56,067 nt of DNA, taken from the NCBI GenBank assembly GCA_910588205.1, contig CAJUQK010000015.1, forward strand, positions 1 through 56,067, in the 5' to 3' direction. The DNA comes from an uncultured Eggerthellaceae bacterium (GTDB lineage Bacteria > Actinomycetota > Coriobacteriia > Coriobacteriales > Eggerthellaceae). The notes under the pieces are model-generated. The model saw only the letters and a program-made list of their open reading frames with translations. It did not search any database and was not told the DNA's origin. Of this stretch, positions 26,412 to 33,060 are shown in pieces (the stretch's first letter is position 1; the number at the start of each line of letters is the position of its first letter). A program made the translations under genes and the position numbers.

Positions 26412-26918
26412 GTGTTCGGCATCGGCGGATTCGAACTCTTCCTCATATTGATCTTCGGCTTCTTGATCTTCGGGCCTGACAAGCTTCCTCAGATAGCGAA
26501 CACCCTCGGCAAGGCCATTGCGAAGTTCCGCACTGCCCAAGAGGAGATGGCTGGCCAGCTCACGACCCAGTCATTCATAGACAAAGATTCTGATGCACCC
26601 TTCAAGAATCCTCTGGATGTGATAGAGTCCGCCGCCTCCCAAGCGAAGGAAGAGGCTGGCAAGGCCCAGGCGAAGGCCGAGGAGGTCACATCCAAGGTGG
26701 TAGAGCATACGGAGAGCTTCGCTGAGCGCAAGGCCCGCTATGACGAAGAGAGGCGCAAGCGCAAGGAAGCGGAAGCCGAGGCGAAGGCCGAGGCGGAGGC
26801 AGTAGCTCCCGCGGAGTCAGAGCCGCGGACGGATGTGCCCAAGAAGGAAGCGGCACCGGTTGAGGATGCAGTCTCAGTGCCTGAAGCGAACAGCGATGAC
26901 GGGGAGGTGTCAGCTTAG
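26412..26918 (+). CDS. tatA: Twin-arginine translocase TatA/TatB-type subunit
   Basis: Single-helix Tat component for export of folded proteins. The N-terminus MFGIGGFELFLILIFGFLIFG then PDKLP is the standard membrane helix plus hinge, followed by an amphipathic helix (QIANTLGKAIAKFRTAQEEM) and a long charged Ala/Glu/Lys-rich tail to residue 168. It starts with GTG, 3 bp after the small membrane protein, and abuts tatC. Only one TatA/B-type gene is present here, so it could serve both roles as in minimal Gram-positive systems. Confidence 0.9.
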   Translation: MFGIGGFELFLILIFGFLIFGPDKLPQIANTLGKAIAKFRTAQEEMAGQLTTQSFIDKDSDAPFKNPLDVIESAASQAKEEAGKAQAKAEEVTSKVVEHTESFAERKARYDEERRKRKEAEAEAKAEAEAVAPAESEPRTDVPKKEAAPVEDAVSVPEANSDDGEVSA

Positions 26919-27707
26919 ATGCCCATCGGTCCTGCTCGGATGCCGCTCTTCGACCATTTGGGAGAGCTGCGTATGCGCTTGGTGCGCATCGTGGCCTGCC
27001 TGGCCGTGGCTATCTGCGTCTTCTATATGGCTGCTCCTCAGATGGGGCAGTTCCTCTTGATCCCCATCGCCGATTTCCTGCCCTTCAATCCGGAAACGGG
27101 CTATGTTGATCTAGTGGCTCTTGACCCCTTTGAAGCCTTCGCCGTGCGCTTCGAGATATCGTTCTTCTTCGGCGTGGTGGCCACCTCACCGGTGATCCTC
27201 TGGCAGCTCTTGGCATTCTTCCTGCCTGCGCTCAAGCCTAAGGAGCGCAAGTGGTTCGTGCCTACTTTCGTCGTAGGTGTGTTCCTCTTCGTATTGGGTA
27301 CGGTCTTCTGTTATGCAGTCATCCTGAATGCGGCGTTCCAGTGGCTGACCGACCAAGCCATGGGGCTCGGTTATGTGGAACCCCGCATGAATTCCTACAT
27401 AGATATTATCATCAAGTTCGAGATAGCCTTCGGGTTCGCCTTCGAGCTGCCGCTGGTCATCTTCTACCTGGTCATCTTCGATGTGATCCCCTACAAGAAG
27501 CTGCGGGAGAGCTGGCGGGTGGTCTACATCGTTCTGATGGTGCTCTGTGCGGTCATCACACCGGATGCATCGCCGGTCACCATGCTGCTCCTGTTCGCCG
27601 CGCTCATCGCCCTCTACGAGCTGAGCCTCCTGCTGGCGCGCATCGTGCTTGCCCGGCGCATCAAGCGCCAAGACGAAGAGCTGGCTCTTTCGAAGGATGA
27701 GGCCTAA
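26919..27707 (+). CDS. tatC: Sec-independent protein translocase TatC
   Basis: Polytopic receptor that binds twin-arginine signal peptides. 262 residues with about six membrane helices. Family features: MPLFDHLGELRMRLVRI at the N-terminus, ALDPFEAFAVRFEISFFFG with the conserved acidic segment, and the FELPLVIFYLVI helix. Starts directly at the tatA stop and is followed 3 bp later by hypA. The co-location with hypA/hypB fits Tat export of a NiFe hydrogenase, though no hydrogenase structural gene is in the window. Confidence 0.95.
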   Translation: MPIGPARMPLFDHLGELRMRLVRIVACLAVAICVFYMAAPQMGQFLLIPIADFLPFNPETGYVDLVALDPFEAFAVRFEISFFFGVVATSPVILWQLLAFFLPALKPKERKWFVPTFVVGVFLFVLGTVFCYAVILNAAFQWLTDQAMGLGYVEPRMNSYIDIIIKFEIAFGFAFELPLVIFYLVIFDVIPYKKLRESWRVVYIVLMVLCAVITPDASPVTMLLLFAALIALYELSLLLARIVLARRIKRQDEELALSKDEA

Positions 27708-27710
27708 GCC

Positions 27711-28073
27711 ATGCATGAGCTGGGCATCATGACCAGCGTCCTTGACTCTGCCCGGGAAGCGGCCCAAGATGCCGGGGCGCTTCGGCTGCTCTCCATCACT
27801 CTTTCGGTGGGGGAGATGACCGAGGCCATCGAGGATGCGCTCCAGTTCGCCTTCGAAGCCCTCTGCGAAGATGACCCCTTCCTGAAGGGGGCAGCACTCA
27901 AGGTGAACATGATCGCACCGAAAAGCCGTTGCTTGGAATGCGGAGAGACCTTCGAGCATGATCGGTTCCATCGGTTCTGTCCCAGCTGTGACAGCTTCGC
28001 CACCGAGCTCATCGCCGGTCGTGAGCTGCAGATAGATTCCATTGAAGTCGACTTGCCAGAAGATGAGGAGTGA
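27711..28073 (+). CDS. hypA: Hydrogenase nickel incorporation protein HypA
   Basis: Nickel chaperone for NiFe hydrogenase (and sometimes urease) maturation. 120 residues. The N-terminus MHELGIM carries the nickel-binding His2 and the zinc site is two CxxC pairs, CLECG and CPSCD, about 75-95. It lies between tatC and hypB in one transcription unit. Confidence 0.95.
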   Translation: MHELGIMTSVLDSAREAAQDAGALRLLSITLSVGEMTEAIEDALQFAFEALCEDDPFLKGAALKVNMIAPKSRCLECGETFEHDRFHRFCPSCDSFATELIAGRELQIDSIEVDLPEDEE

Positions 28074-28082
28074 GCCTCTACG

Positions 28083-28745
28083 ATGCCCAAGCACATAGAC
28101 ATGAAGCAACCTATCTTGGATAAGAACGATTCCATCGCGCGGGAGCTACGTGAGCGATTCGCCGACAATGGCGTATTCGTGTTGGACCTTTTGGCCAGCC
28201 CGGGTTCGGGGAAGACCTCCACCATCCTAGCTACTATCGATGCCCTGCGCGATGAGTTCAACATCGCGGTCATCGAGGGGGATATCGCAAGCTCGGTGGA
28301 TGCTGAGAAGATCAAGGCTCAGGGTACGGCGGCGGTGCAGATCAACACCGGGGGTGCTTGTCATCTGGAAAGCGCCATGATCCGCCGGGCTGTGGATGTG
28401 CTGGACTTGGACCGGTTGGACCTCATCATCATAGAGAACGTGGGGAATCTGGTGTGTCCGACTGATTTCGACCTGGGAGAGAACATGAAGGCTATGATCC
28501 TCTCGGTTCCGGAAGGCCATGATAAGCCGCTCAAATATCCGGGCGTCTTCCAGGTGTCTGATGCGGTGATCCTCAACAAAGCTGACACGATGCCCGTCTT
28601 CGATTTCGAAGAAGAGGCATTCAATGCTTCGGTCAGGCAACTGAACCCTCAGTCGCCCATCTTCAAGATGTCGGCTACGAAGGGTGACGGTGTCGGCGAA
28701 TGGGCCGAATGGTTGGCTGATAAGATCCGCGCCGTACAGGTCTGA
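28083..28745 (+). CDS. hypB: Hydrogenase nickel incorporation GTPase HypB
   Basis: GTPase that delivers nickel with HypA. 220 residues. P-loop LLASPGSGKTSTI near residue 40, switch region VIEGDIASSVDAEKI, metal-site-like GGACHLESAMI and NKAD specificity motif. It lacks the His-rich N-terminal nickel-storage stretch found in some HypB proteins. The gene starts 10 bp after hypA and ends 6 bp before nadE. Confidence 0.95.
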   Translation: MPKHIDMKQPILDKNDSIARELRERFADNGVFVLDLLASPGSGKTSTILATIDALRDEFNIAVIEGDIASSVDAEKIKAQGTAAVQINTGGACHLESAMIRRAVDVLDLDRLDLIIIENVGNLVCPTDFDLGENMKAMILSVPEGHDKPLKYPGVFQVSDAVILNKADTMPVFDFEEEAFNASVRQLNPQSPIFKMSATKGDGVGEWAEWLADKIRAVQV

Positions 28746-28750
28746 CATCC

Positions 28751-29554
28751 ATGCGCTCATTGGCAATGGACTCGGTGCTGGATGGGATATGTGCTCAGAC
28801 AGCTACCTTCGTTCGGGAAGCAGGCTTCACCGATGTGCTCATCGGTCTTTCGGGTGGCTTGGATTCCAGTGTGGTAGCCGCCCTTGCTTGCAAGGCTCTC
28901 GGCCATGAACACGTCCACGGCATCCTCATGCCCAGTCCCTACACCTCGGCGGATTCCGTGCGCGATGCGTCAGAGCTCGCACGGGGTCTTGGCATCAGCG
29001 CACCTGCGTTCCCTATCACTGAGACCTTCGCTACCTTCGCTGATGATTACGAGACCTTCCTGGATGAGCCCCTTTCTGGGCTTGCCGCTGAGAATACCCA
29101 AGCGCGTCTGCGCATGTGCATCTTGATGGCGCTTTCCAACGCAAAGGGCTGGATGGTGCTGAACACCGGCAATCGCTCTGAGGCTGCTATGGGGTACTCC
29201 ACCTTATATGGAGATACCGCTGGCGCCTTTGCGCCCATCGGAGGGTTGTACAAGACGGAGGTCTTCGCCTTGGCTGCCCACCTGAATGAACAAGCTTGTC
29301 GGGCAGGAGCGCAGCCTCCCATTCCGCACAATGTCCTCGTGAAGCCGCCCAGCGCTGAGCTCTCTTTCGGTCAAACGGATGAAGCCTCTTTGGGCATCTC
29401 CTACGATGAGCTCGATGAACTGCTCTTCCAGATGATAGATAAGGGACGCTCGCCTGAGAGCATCTCTCCCGAGGCTCAGAGAGTCTGGGAGCGTTATGAG
29501 AAGAATGCATTCAAAAGGGCGCTTGAGCCGCCCTTTGCGAAGATCAATCCCTAG
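28751..29554 (+). CDS. nadE: NH3-dependent NAD+ synthetase
   Basis: Amidates deamido-NAD to NAD+. 267 residues, the length of the ammonia-dependent form without a glutaminase domain. The PP-loop LIGLSGGLDSSVVAAL lies at about residue 31; ENTQARLRMCILMALSN and LNTGNRSEAAMGYSTLYGD are typical. The first ATG is used; a second at 28766 would remove five residues. It is embedded in the tat-hyp-galU series. Confidence 0.94.
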   Translation: MRSLAMDSVLDGICAQTATFVREAGFTDVLIGLSGGLDSSVVAALACKALGHEHVHGILMPSPYTSADSVRDASELARGLGISAPAFPITETFATFADDYETFLDEPLSGLAAENTQARLRMCILMALSNAKGWMVLNTGNRSEAAMGYSTLYGDTAGAFAPIGGLYKTEVFALAAHLNEQACRAGAQPPIPHNVLVKPPSAELSFGQTDEASLGISYDELDELLFQMIDKGRSPESISPEAQRVWERYEKNAFKRALEPPFAKINP

Positions 29555-29567
29555 AGAAGGAGCGAAC

Positions 29568-30368
29568 ATGAAAGCAGTCATCCCCGCCGCCGGTTTGGGA
29601 ACGAGGTTCCTACCTGCTACGAAATCCGTTCCCAAAGAGATGCTGCTCGTGGGGGACAGGCCGGCTATCCAGTTCGTCGTGGAGGAGGGCCTGGCATCTG
29701 AAGCTGATGAAGTGGTCATCGTGAACTCTCCTGGCAAGCAAGCCATCGAGGATCATTTCTCCCCCGATCCCGATCTGGTAGCGCTCCTTCGTGAGCGGGG
29801 TAAGGATGCCTATGCAGATGCCGTAGAGTACGTAGGTGGTCTGCCCGTCAGCTTCGTCTACCAAGAGGAAGCGTTGGGGCTTGGGCATGCCGTCCTCTGT
29901 GCAGCAGAGAAGACCGCAGACGAAGCGTTCTATGTGCTCCTGGGCGATGTGCTCGTGCCAGACAATAAGATGCTTCCAGCTATGCAAGCGGTATCTGACG
30001 CCCATGGCGGCGCTTCGGTCATCGCTGTGATGCCTGTGCCTGACGAAGAGGTGGACCGCTTCGGCATCATCGCTGGTTCAGAGGTGGAACCAGGGGTTTG
30101 GAAGGTGGAGGAGCTCGTTGAGAAGCCGCCTCTGGCAGAGGCGCCCACCAACTTGGCGGTCTTTGGACGCTATCTGTTGACGCCGCGGGTCATGGAACTT
30201 CTGCGCGATGTAGAACCTGGTGTGGGTGGAGAGATTCAGCTCACTGACGCGCTGGATGCGCTTTTGCGCGAAGAGGAGATGTATGCGTTGGTGGTGAGCC
30301 CTGATGAAGGGTTCGATACGGGTACGCGTGAGAGTTGGCTTGCCACGAACAACGCCCTTGCCGGGTGA
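29568..30368 (+). CDS. galU: UTP-glucose-1-phosphate uridylyltransferase
   Basis: Makes UDP-glucose for envelope polysaccharides. 266 residues. The nucleotidyltransferase motif AVIPAAGLGTRFLPATKSVPKEML is at the N-terminus (split here only by its length), followed by RPAIQFVVEE and VLLGDVLVPD. GAAGGAG lies 5-6 nt before the ATG. Slightly shorter than the usual 290 or so residues at the C-terminus, but the FDTGTRESWLATN ending is intact. Last gene of the series. Confidence 0.95.
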   Translation: MKAVIPAAGLGTRFLPATKSVPKEMLLVGDRPAIQFVVEEGLASEADEVVIVNSPGKQAIEDHFSPDPDLVALLRERGKDAYADAVEYVGGLPVSFVYQEEALGLGHAVLCAAEKTADEAFYVLLGDVLVPDNKMLPAMQAVSDAHGGASVIAVMPVPDEEVDRFGIIAGSEVEPGVWKVEELVEKPPLAEAPTNLAVFGRYLLTPRVMELLRDVEPGVGGEIQLTDALDALLREEEMYALVVSPDEGFDTGTRESWLATNNALAG

Positions 30369-30391
30369 TCTTTCCGGTCTGACTGCACGTA

Positions 30392-30417
30392 GGGGCCGAA
30401 CGCGTTCGGCCCTTTTT
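30392..30417 (+). terminator. Terminator after galU made of a repeat-family palindrome
   Basis: GGGCCGAACG/CGTTCGGCCC is a perfect 20-nt palindrome (30393-30412) followed by TTTTT. It is preceded by GTAGG exactly as in the dispersed palindromes at 31021 and 181, so a member of that family appears to serve as the operon terminator. Confidence 0.9.
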
Positions 30418-30531
30418 ATGACAGGGGACGGACCAAGTGTCACATGCGTGATTCTGGGACGTTCCTAAACTCACGTGTTCTGCCTTTTTCGTACCTGAGA
30501 CATATGACAGGGGACGGTCCAGATGTCATAA
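30418..30531. repeat. Pair of REP-like ATGACAGGGGACGG elements
   Basis: Two copies of ATGACAGGGGACGGWCC-N-TGTCA at 30418-30442 and 30504-30528, each with TGACA/TGTCA ends that can pair. Sequences of this look flank REP-associated (Y1/RAYT) transposase genes in other bacteria; that link is from memory. No transposase frame lies between the copies, so this looks like a remnant or solo pair. Confidence 0.55.
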
Positions 30532-30543
30532 ATTCATGGGGAT

Positions 30544-30663
30544 GCTCGCCTTCCCCGCAAGGGGCGTTCGGCCTTAGGCTTCGGACAGGCGAAACCCATG
30601 ATGATGTATATCATGGGTTTCTGGTCCTCAGAATCGGCCTCAACCCCTCACGGGGAAGAGCGG
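30544..30663. repeat. About 110-nt near-continuous inverted repeat (MITE-like or structured RNA)
   Basis: The core is a perfect 12-bp stem GAAACCCATGAT/ATCATGGGTTTC (30591-30602/30610-30621) with a 7-nt loop. Outer arms pair again: CTTCCCCG (30550-30557) with CGGGGAAG (30651-30658), the adjacent AGGGG with CCCCT, and GGCC with GGCC. The whole could fold as one long rod with internal loops. No protein is encoded. Confidence 0.6.
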
Positions 30664-30896
30664 TCCCCGTGTAACAATAAAAATCCTCACCGCACTGCTG
30701 ATGGGACCCTGCGGGTCCGCATCACCACTGCGGGCGGCTCGTCGCCGCATCATCGCGCTTCGCGCGGGAGGAGGTGCGGCGCATGGGGTTCTTTGACCAG
30801 CAGCAATCAACCGCCGCCTAACTATTTCCGCTGCTTACGCAGCGGGGGGGCGGGTTGTGACCGGAACGGGAATGCATGGTTTTCTGGGGTGTAACG

Positions 30897-31290
30897 GGTT
30901 CGGGCCGAGCCAGCTCGGCCCCTACGGGTGATGTTGCAGTCTCCAGGTTGTGGCGTTGGGTCGAACATGTTCGACCCCTACGGGTCATGCGCCAGGTGCA
31001 CTCGGGTGAACCATGCGTTGTAGGGGCTGATCTGGATCAGCCCCTTGTGGCACCTGGATGAACCCCATACGTCAGGCTACCCGGCAATTGACTCAATGAA
31101 TCTGTTGCGCGTGTTCTTCGCGCAACGCATATTCAAACGCTGCGCGTTCCATTGCAGATGCAGGTCAGGATGTCGTAGGGGCGGACCGTGGTCCGCCCGA
31201 TGCTGCGCCCGGAGCAACCCCTGTACGGCAGGCATATGTTGTGCACGACCTTTGCGCAACGCATCTTCACGGGAAGCGCATTCATCATGA
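30897..31290. repeat. Cluster of dispersed variable palindromes and compound repeat copies 2-3
   Basis: Palindromes at 30902-30921 (GGGCCGAGC/GCTCGGCCC), 30958-30977 (GGGTCGAACA/TGTTCGACCC), 31023-31044 (GGGGCTGATC/GATCAGCCCC) and 31179-31198 (GGGCGGACC/GGTCCGCCC). A conserved GTGAACCATGCGTTG-like spacer joins 30958 to 31023. The second hairpin TTGCGCG-N7-CGCGCAA recurs at 31105-31125, with a degenerate copy near 31231-31255. Spacing between palindromes is about 55-65 bp within pairs. Confidence 0.75.
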
Positions 31291-31326
31291 TCCTTGTTGC
31301 AAGGGTCTGTTCCTGCCCTCGTCATA

Positions 31327-32259
31327 TCACAAATGTCGTAAGCTCGTTCGGTAGTCGCGCAGGCGTTCCTCTCCGAAGTCAGCGATGATGGAATCGAGTG
31401 CGGAAACGATCTGCTGCTGATGCTCGGGCAGCCTGCCGCGCAGCATCACCGGGTTCGATGCTCCCAACATAGCGAATTCCACCGGGATGTCCAGCCGTGA
31501 GACCAACTCCTTTACCTCCTCGTACTTCTCGACTTCTCCTTCTTCAGCCCACCTCCCTGTCTCGATCTCCTGGTACAGCACTGAGCTCCTGTAAACGGTG
31601 AGCATGTTCGCGCCGATGAGCCAGGGATTCGTCTGGTTGCACACCTGCGCTGTCACCTGTGCGCCCTCGATGCCGCGTCCTTTCCCGGAGATGCCCGCCA
31701 GGTAGAAGAACGCGTAGCCGCTGCCTGCGGCGTCGAGTCGCGCGCACTGCTCGACGATATCGCGCGCCGCGTAGCCTTTGTCCATGAACGCCAGTGCCTT
31801 GTCGTCCCCGGTCTCGATCCCGATGGTCAGCCCGTCGAACCCTGCTTCCGTAAGCTCGCGCAGCTCGGCGTCCGTCTTCCTGGCGACGTCCGTCACGCGC
31901 GAGAAGCACCCGATGCTTTCGCACTGCGGGAAGTACGTGCGCACCAGCGCGGCGATCTCAAGGAGGTGCGCCATCTTCAGCCCGAAGGGGTTCGCCCCGG
32001 CCAGAAAGACGCGCCTGCAACTCGCCACGTCCGTGTCGAATAGCCGCTCCTCGGTCTTGCGCAGCGGGTCGTGGTACCAGGTCTGCGCCTCTAAGAGGTC
32101 TGCTTCGATGTCCTCCAAAGGCGACGGCCGGAACTTGAACGGCAGGTCTTCGTAGAGCGTACAGAACTTGCAGCGATGATGCGTGCATCCCGCCGTCGCT
32201 TCGATGATGAGAGAGCCCGCCTCGTAAGGCGGTCGCCAGATAGTCCCTGTGTAATGCAT
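31327..32259 (-). CDS. Radical SAM protein, HemN/Elp3-like, substrate unknown
   Basis: 310 residues. The iron-sulfur motif is CTHHRCKFC (CX4CX2C) near residue 25, as in a group of uncharacterised radical SAM proteins that begin with a similar AGCTHHRCKFC stretch. SAM-binding features follow: VFLAGANPFGL, then LTIGIETGDDKALAFMDKG and YFFYLAGISGKGRG-type strands. No known substrate domain is recognisable. A strong GAAGGAGG precedes the ATG. It is divergent from an HxlR regulator and sits in a repeat-bounded islet; its codons look more GC-rich at third positions than those of neighbours, suggesting transfer. Confidence 0.85.
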   Translation of the reverse strand: MHYTGTIWRPPYEAGSLIIEATAGCTHHRCKFCTLYEDLPFKFRPSPLEDIEADLLEAQTWYHDPLRKTEERLFDTDVASCRRVFLAGANPFGLKMAHLLEIAALVRTYFPQCESIGCFSRVTDVARKTDAELRELTEAGFDGLTIGIETGDDKALAFMDKGYAARDIVEQCARLDAAGSGYAFFYLAGISGKGRGIEGAQVTAQVCNQTNPWLIGANMLTVYRSSVLYQEIETGRWAEEGEVEKYEEVKELVSRLDIPVEFAMLGASNPVMLRGRLPEHQQQIVSALDSIIADFGEERLRDYRTSLRHL

Positions 32260-32366
32260 GCTTCCTCCTTCGCGCGGCTTCTGACGTTCCGCTTACCTGC
32301 GGGCACCACGGTTGCTGTCGCCGCTTTATCTAGTACCATCATGCGCAGGTTGGTTTAGGATTTGAA

Positions 32367-32388
32367 GTACTGTCTTTTTCTGCAGTAC
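32367..32388. promoter_or_regulatory. Candidate operator between the radical SAM gene and hxlR
   Basis: GTACTG-N10-CAGTAC, a perfect 6-bp inverted repeat 16 bp before the HxlR start. HxlR-family proteins of the YodB type bind TACT/AGTA-type dyads, so autoregulation is plausible. A further TAGTAC half-site lies near 32331. Confidence 0.5.
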
Positions 32389-32403
32389 CCGGAAGGACGG
32401 CCT

Positions 32404-32736
32404 ATGGTGCGTAGGCAAGGTGTGGAAGTGGAGCGCTGCAAGTCGGTCTCCACGATCCAACGTATGATCGGCGGGAAGTGGAAGATAGAGATCCTCTTCT
32501 ACGTTGCCCTCAAGGATGTCCGTCACTTCGGGCAGCTGCGGCGCTGCATAGGCACTATCTCCGAATCCACTCTTTCGAAGCAGCTGAAAGAACTGGTCGA
32601 CGATGGCTTCCTTGAGCGCATTGACTTCGGCGAGGTGCCCCCGCGCGTGGAGTACGCGCTGACGAAGCGGGGGAGGAGCTTCGTTCCCATCCTTGTTGCT
32701 ATGAAGGAGTGGGGTGAGAAGGAGCTAAGGTTGTAG
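32404..32736 (+). CDS. HxlR-family winged-helix transcriptional regulator
   Basis: 110 residues. The family signature is RCKSVSTIQRMIGGKWKIEIL at the N-terminus (20-residue region around Cys12), then FGQLRRCIGTISESTLSKQLKEL as the recognition helix and VPPRVEYALTKRGRSFVPIL as the wing. Cys12 corresponds to the redox- or electrophile-sensing cysteine of YodB/HypR-type members. The ATG at 32404 follows GGAAGGAC; an in-frame TTG at 32362 would lie inside the operator-like dyad and is not used. Divergent from the radical SAM gene, its likely target. Confidence 0.88.
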   Translation: MVRRQGVEVERCKSVSTIQRMIGGKWKIEILFYVALKDVRHFGQLRRCIGTISESTLSKQLKELVDDGFLERIDFGEVPPRVEYALTKRGRSFVPILVAMKEWGEKELRL

Positions 32737-32849
32737 GATGTGGCAGAAGGGGGGGTGACGCCATCAGGGGGTGGGGCGTCGTCTGAGCATGGACGCGAGG
32801 TCTTGGGGGTCGGGGGGGGGTCTGTGGTGTGATATTCGGTTGTTGTTTT

Positions 32850-32990
32850 GGGCCGAGCTGTTCAGCTCTATGAGTGAAGCTGTACTTTCCGGAGGGGCTG
32901 ATCTTGATCAGCCCGATGGTGCACCTGGACGAACCATACCTGTTGGGTGATTCATAGGGGGCGGATCTGGATCCTCCGCCGTTGCATCCG
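32850..32990. repeat. Dispersed variable palindromes, right flank of the islet
   Basis: GGGCTGATC-tt-GATCAGCCC (32895-32914) and a decayed GGCGGATC-tg-GATCCTCCGCC (32957-32981), joined by GCACCTGGACGAACCATACCTG, which matches the spacer at 31049-31070. A third, GAGCTG-tt-CAGCTC, lies at 32855-32868 with one arm degraded. Confidence 0.7.
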
Positions 32991-33048
32991 GTCTTCGTGC
33001 ATCGCGTCTTGAGATATATTGCAGGATGAATCATACGAACAGATGTGC

Positions 33049-33054
33049 TAGTAT
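33049..33054 (+). promoter_or_regulatory. Candidate -10 of a leaderless rarA transcript
   Basis: TAGTAT ends 6 nt before the rarA ATG; transcription would begin at or next to the A of ATG. The 20 bases upstream contain no ribosome binding site. A convincing -35 is not seen. Confidence 0.5.
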
Positions 33055-33060
33055 GCATCT

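Larger units (their letters stand above)
30419..31326. other. Gene-free palindrome-rich islet segment
   Basis: About 900 bp without a believable gene. It contains the REP-like pair (30418-30531), a large imperfect hairpin (30544-30663), smaller hairpins near 30700-30725 and at 30829-30847 (CCGCTGC-ttac-GCAGCGG), and repeat-family palindromes from 30902 to 31290. Confidence 0.65.
32737..33060. other. Gene-free stretch before rarA with G-tracts and repeats
   Basis: Contains GACGCC-N12-GGCGTC (32757-32780), a G7 run (32749-32755), a G9 run (32812-32820), repeat-family palindromes (32850-32981), and the rarA promoter region. No gene seen. Confidence 0.6.

Noticed and set aside
30700..30870. Possible tRNA or CRISPR in the palindrome-rich segment
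   Set aside because: The hairpins lack a T-loop GTTCRA motif and a cloverleaf arrangement, and the repeats are not regularly spaced with unique spacers.
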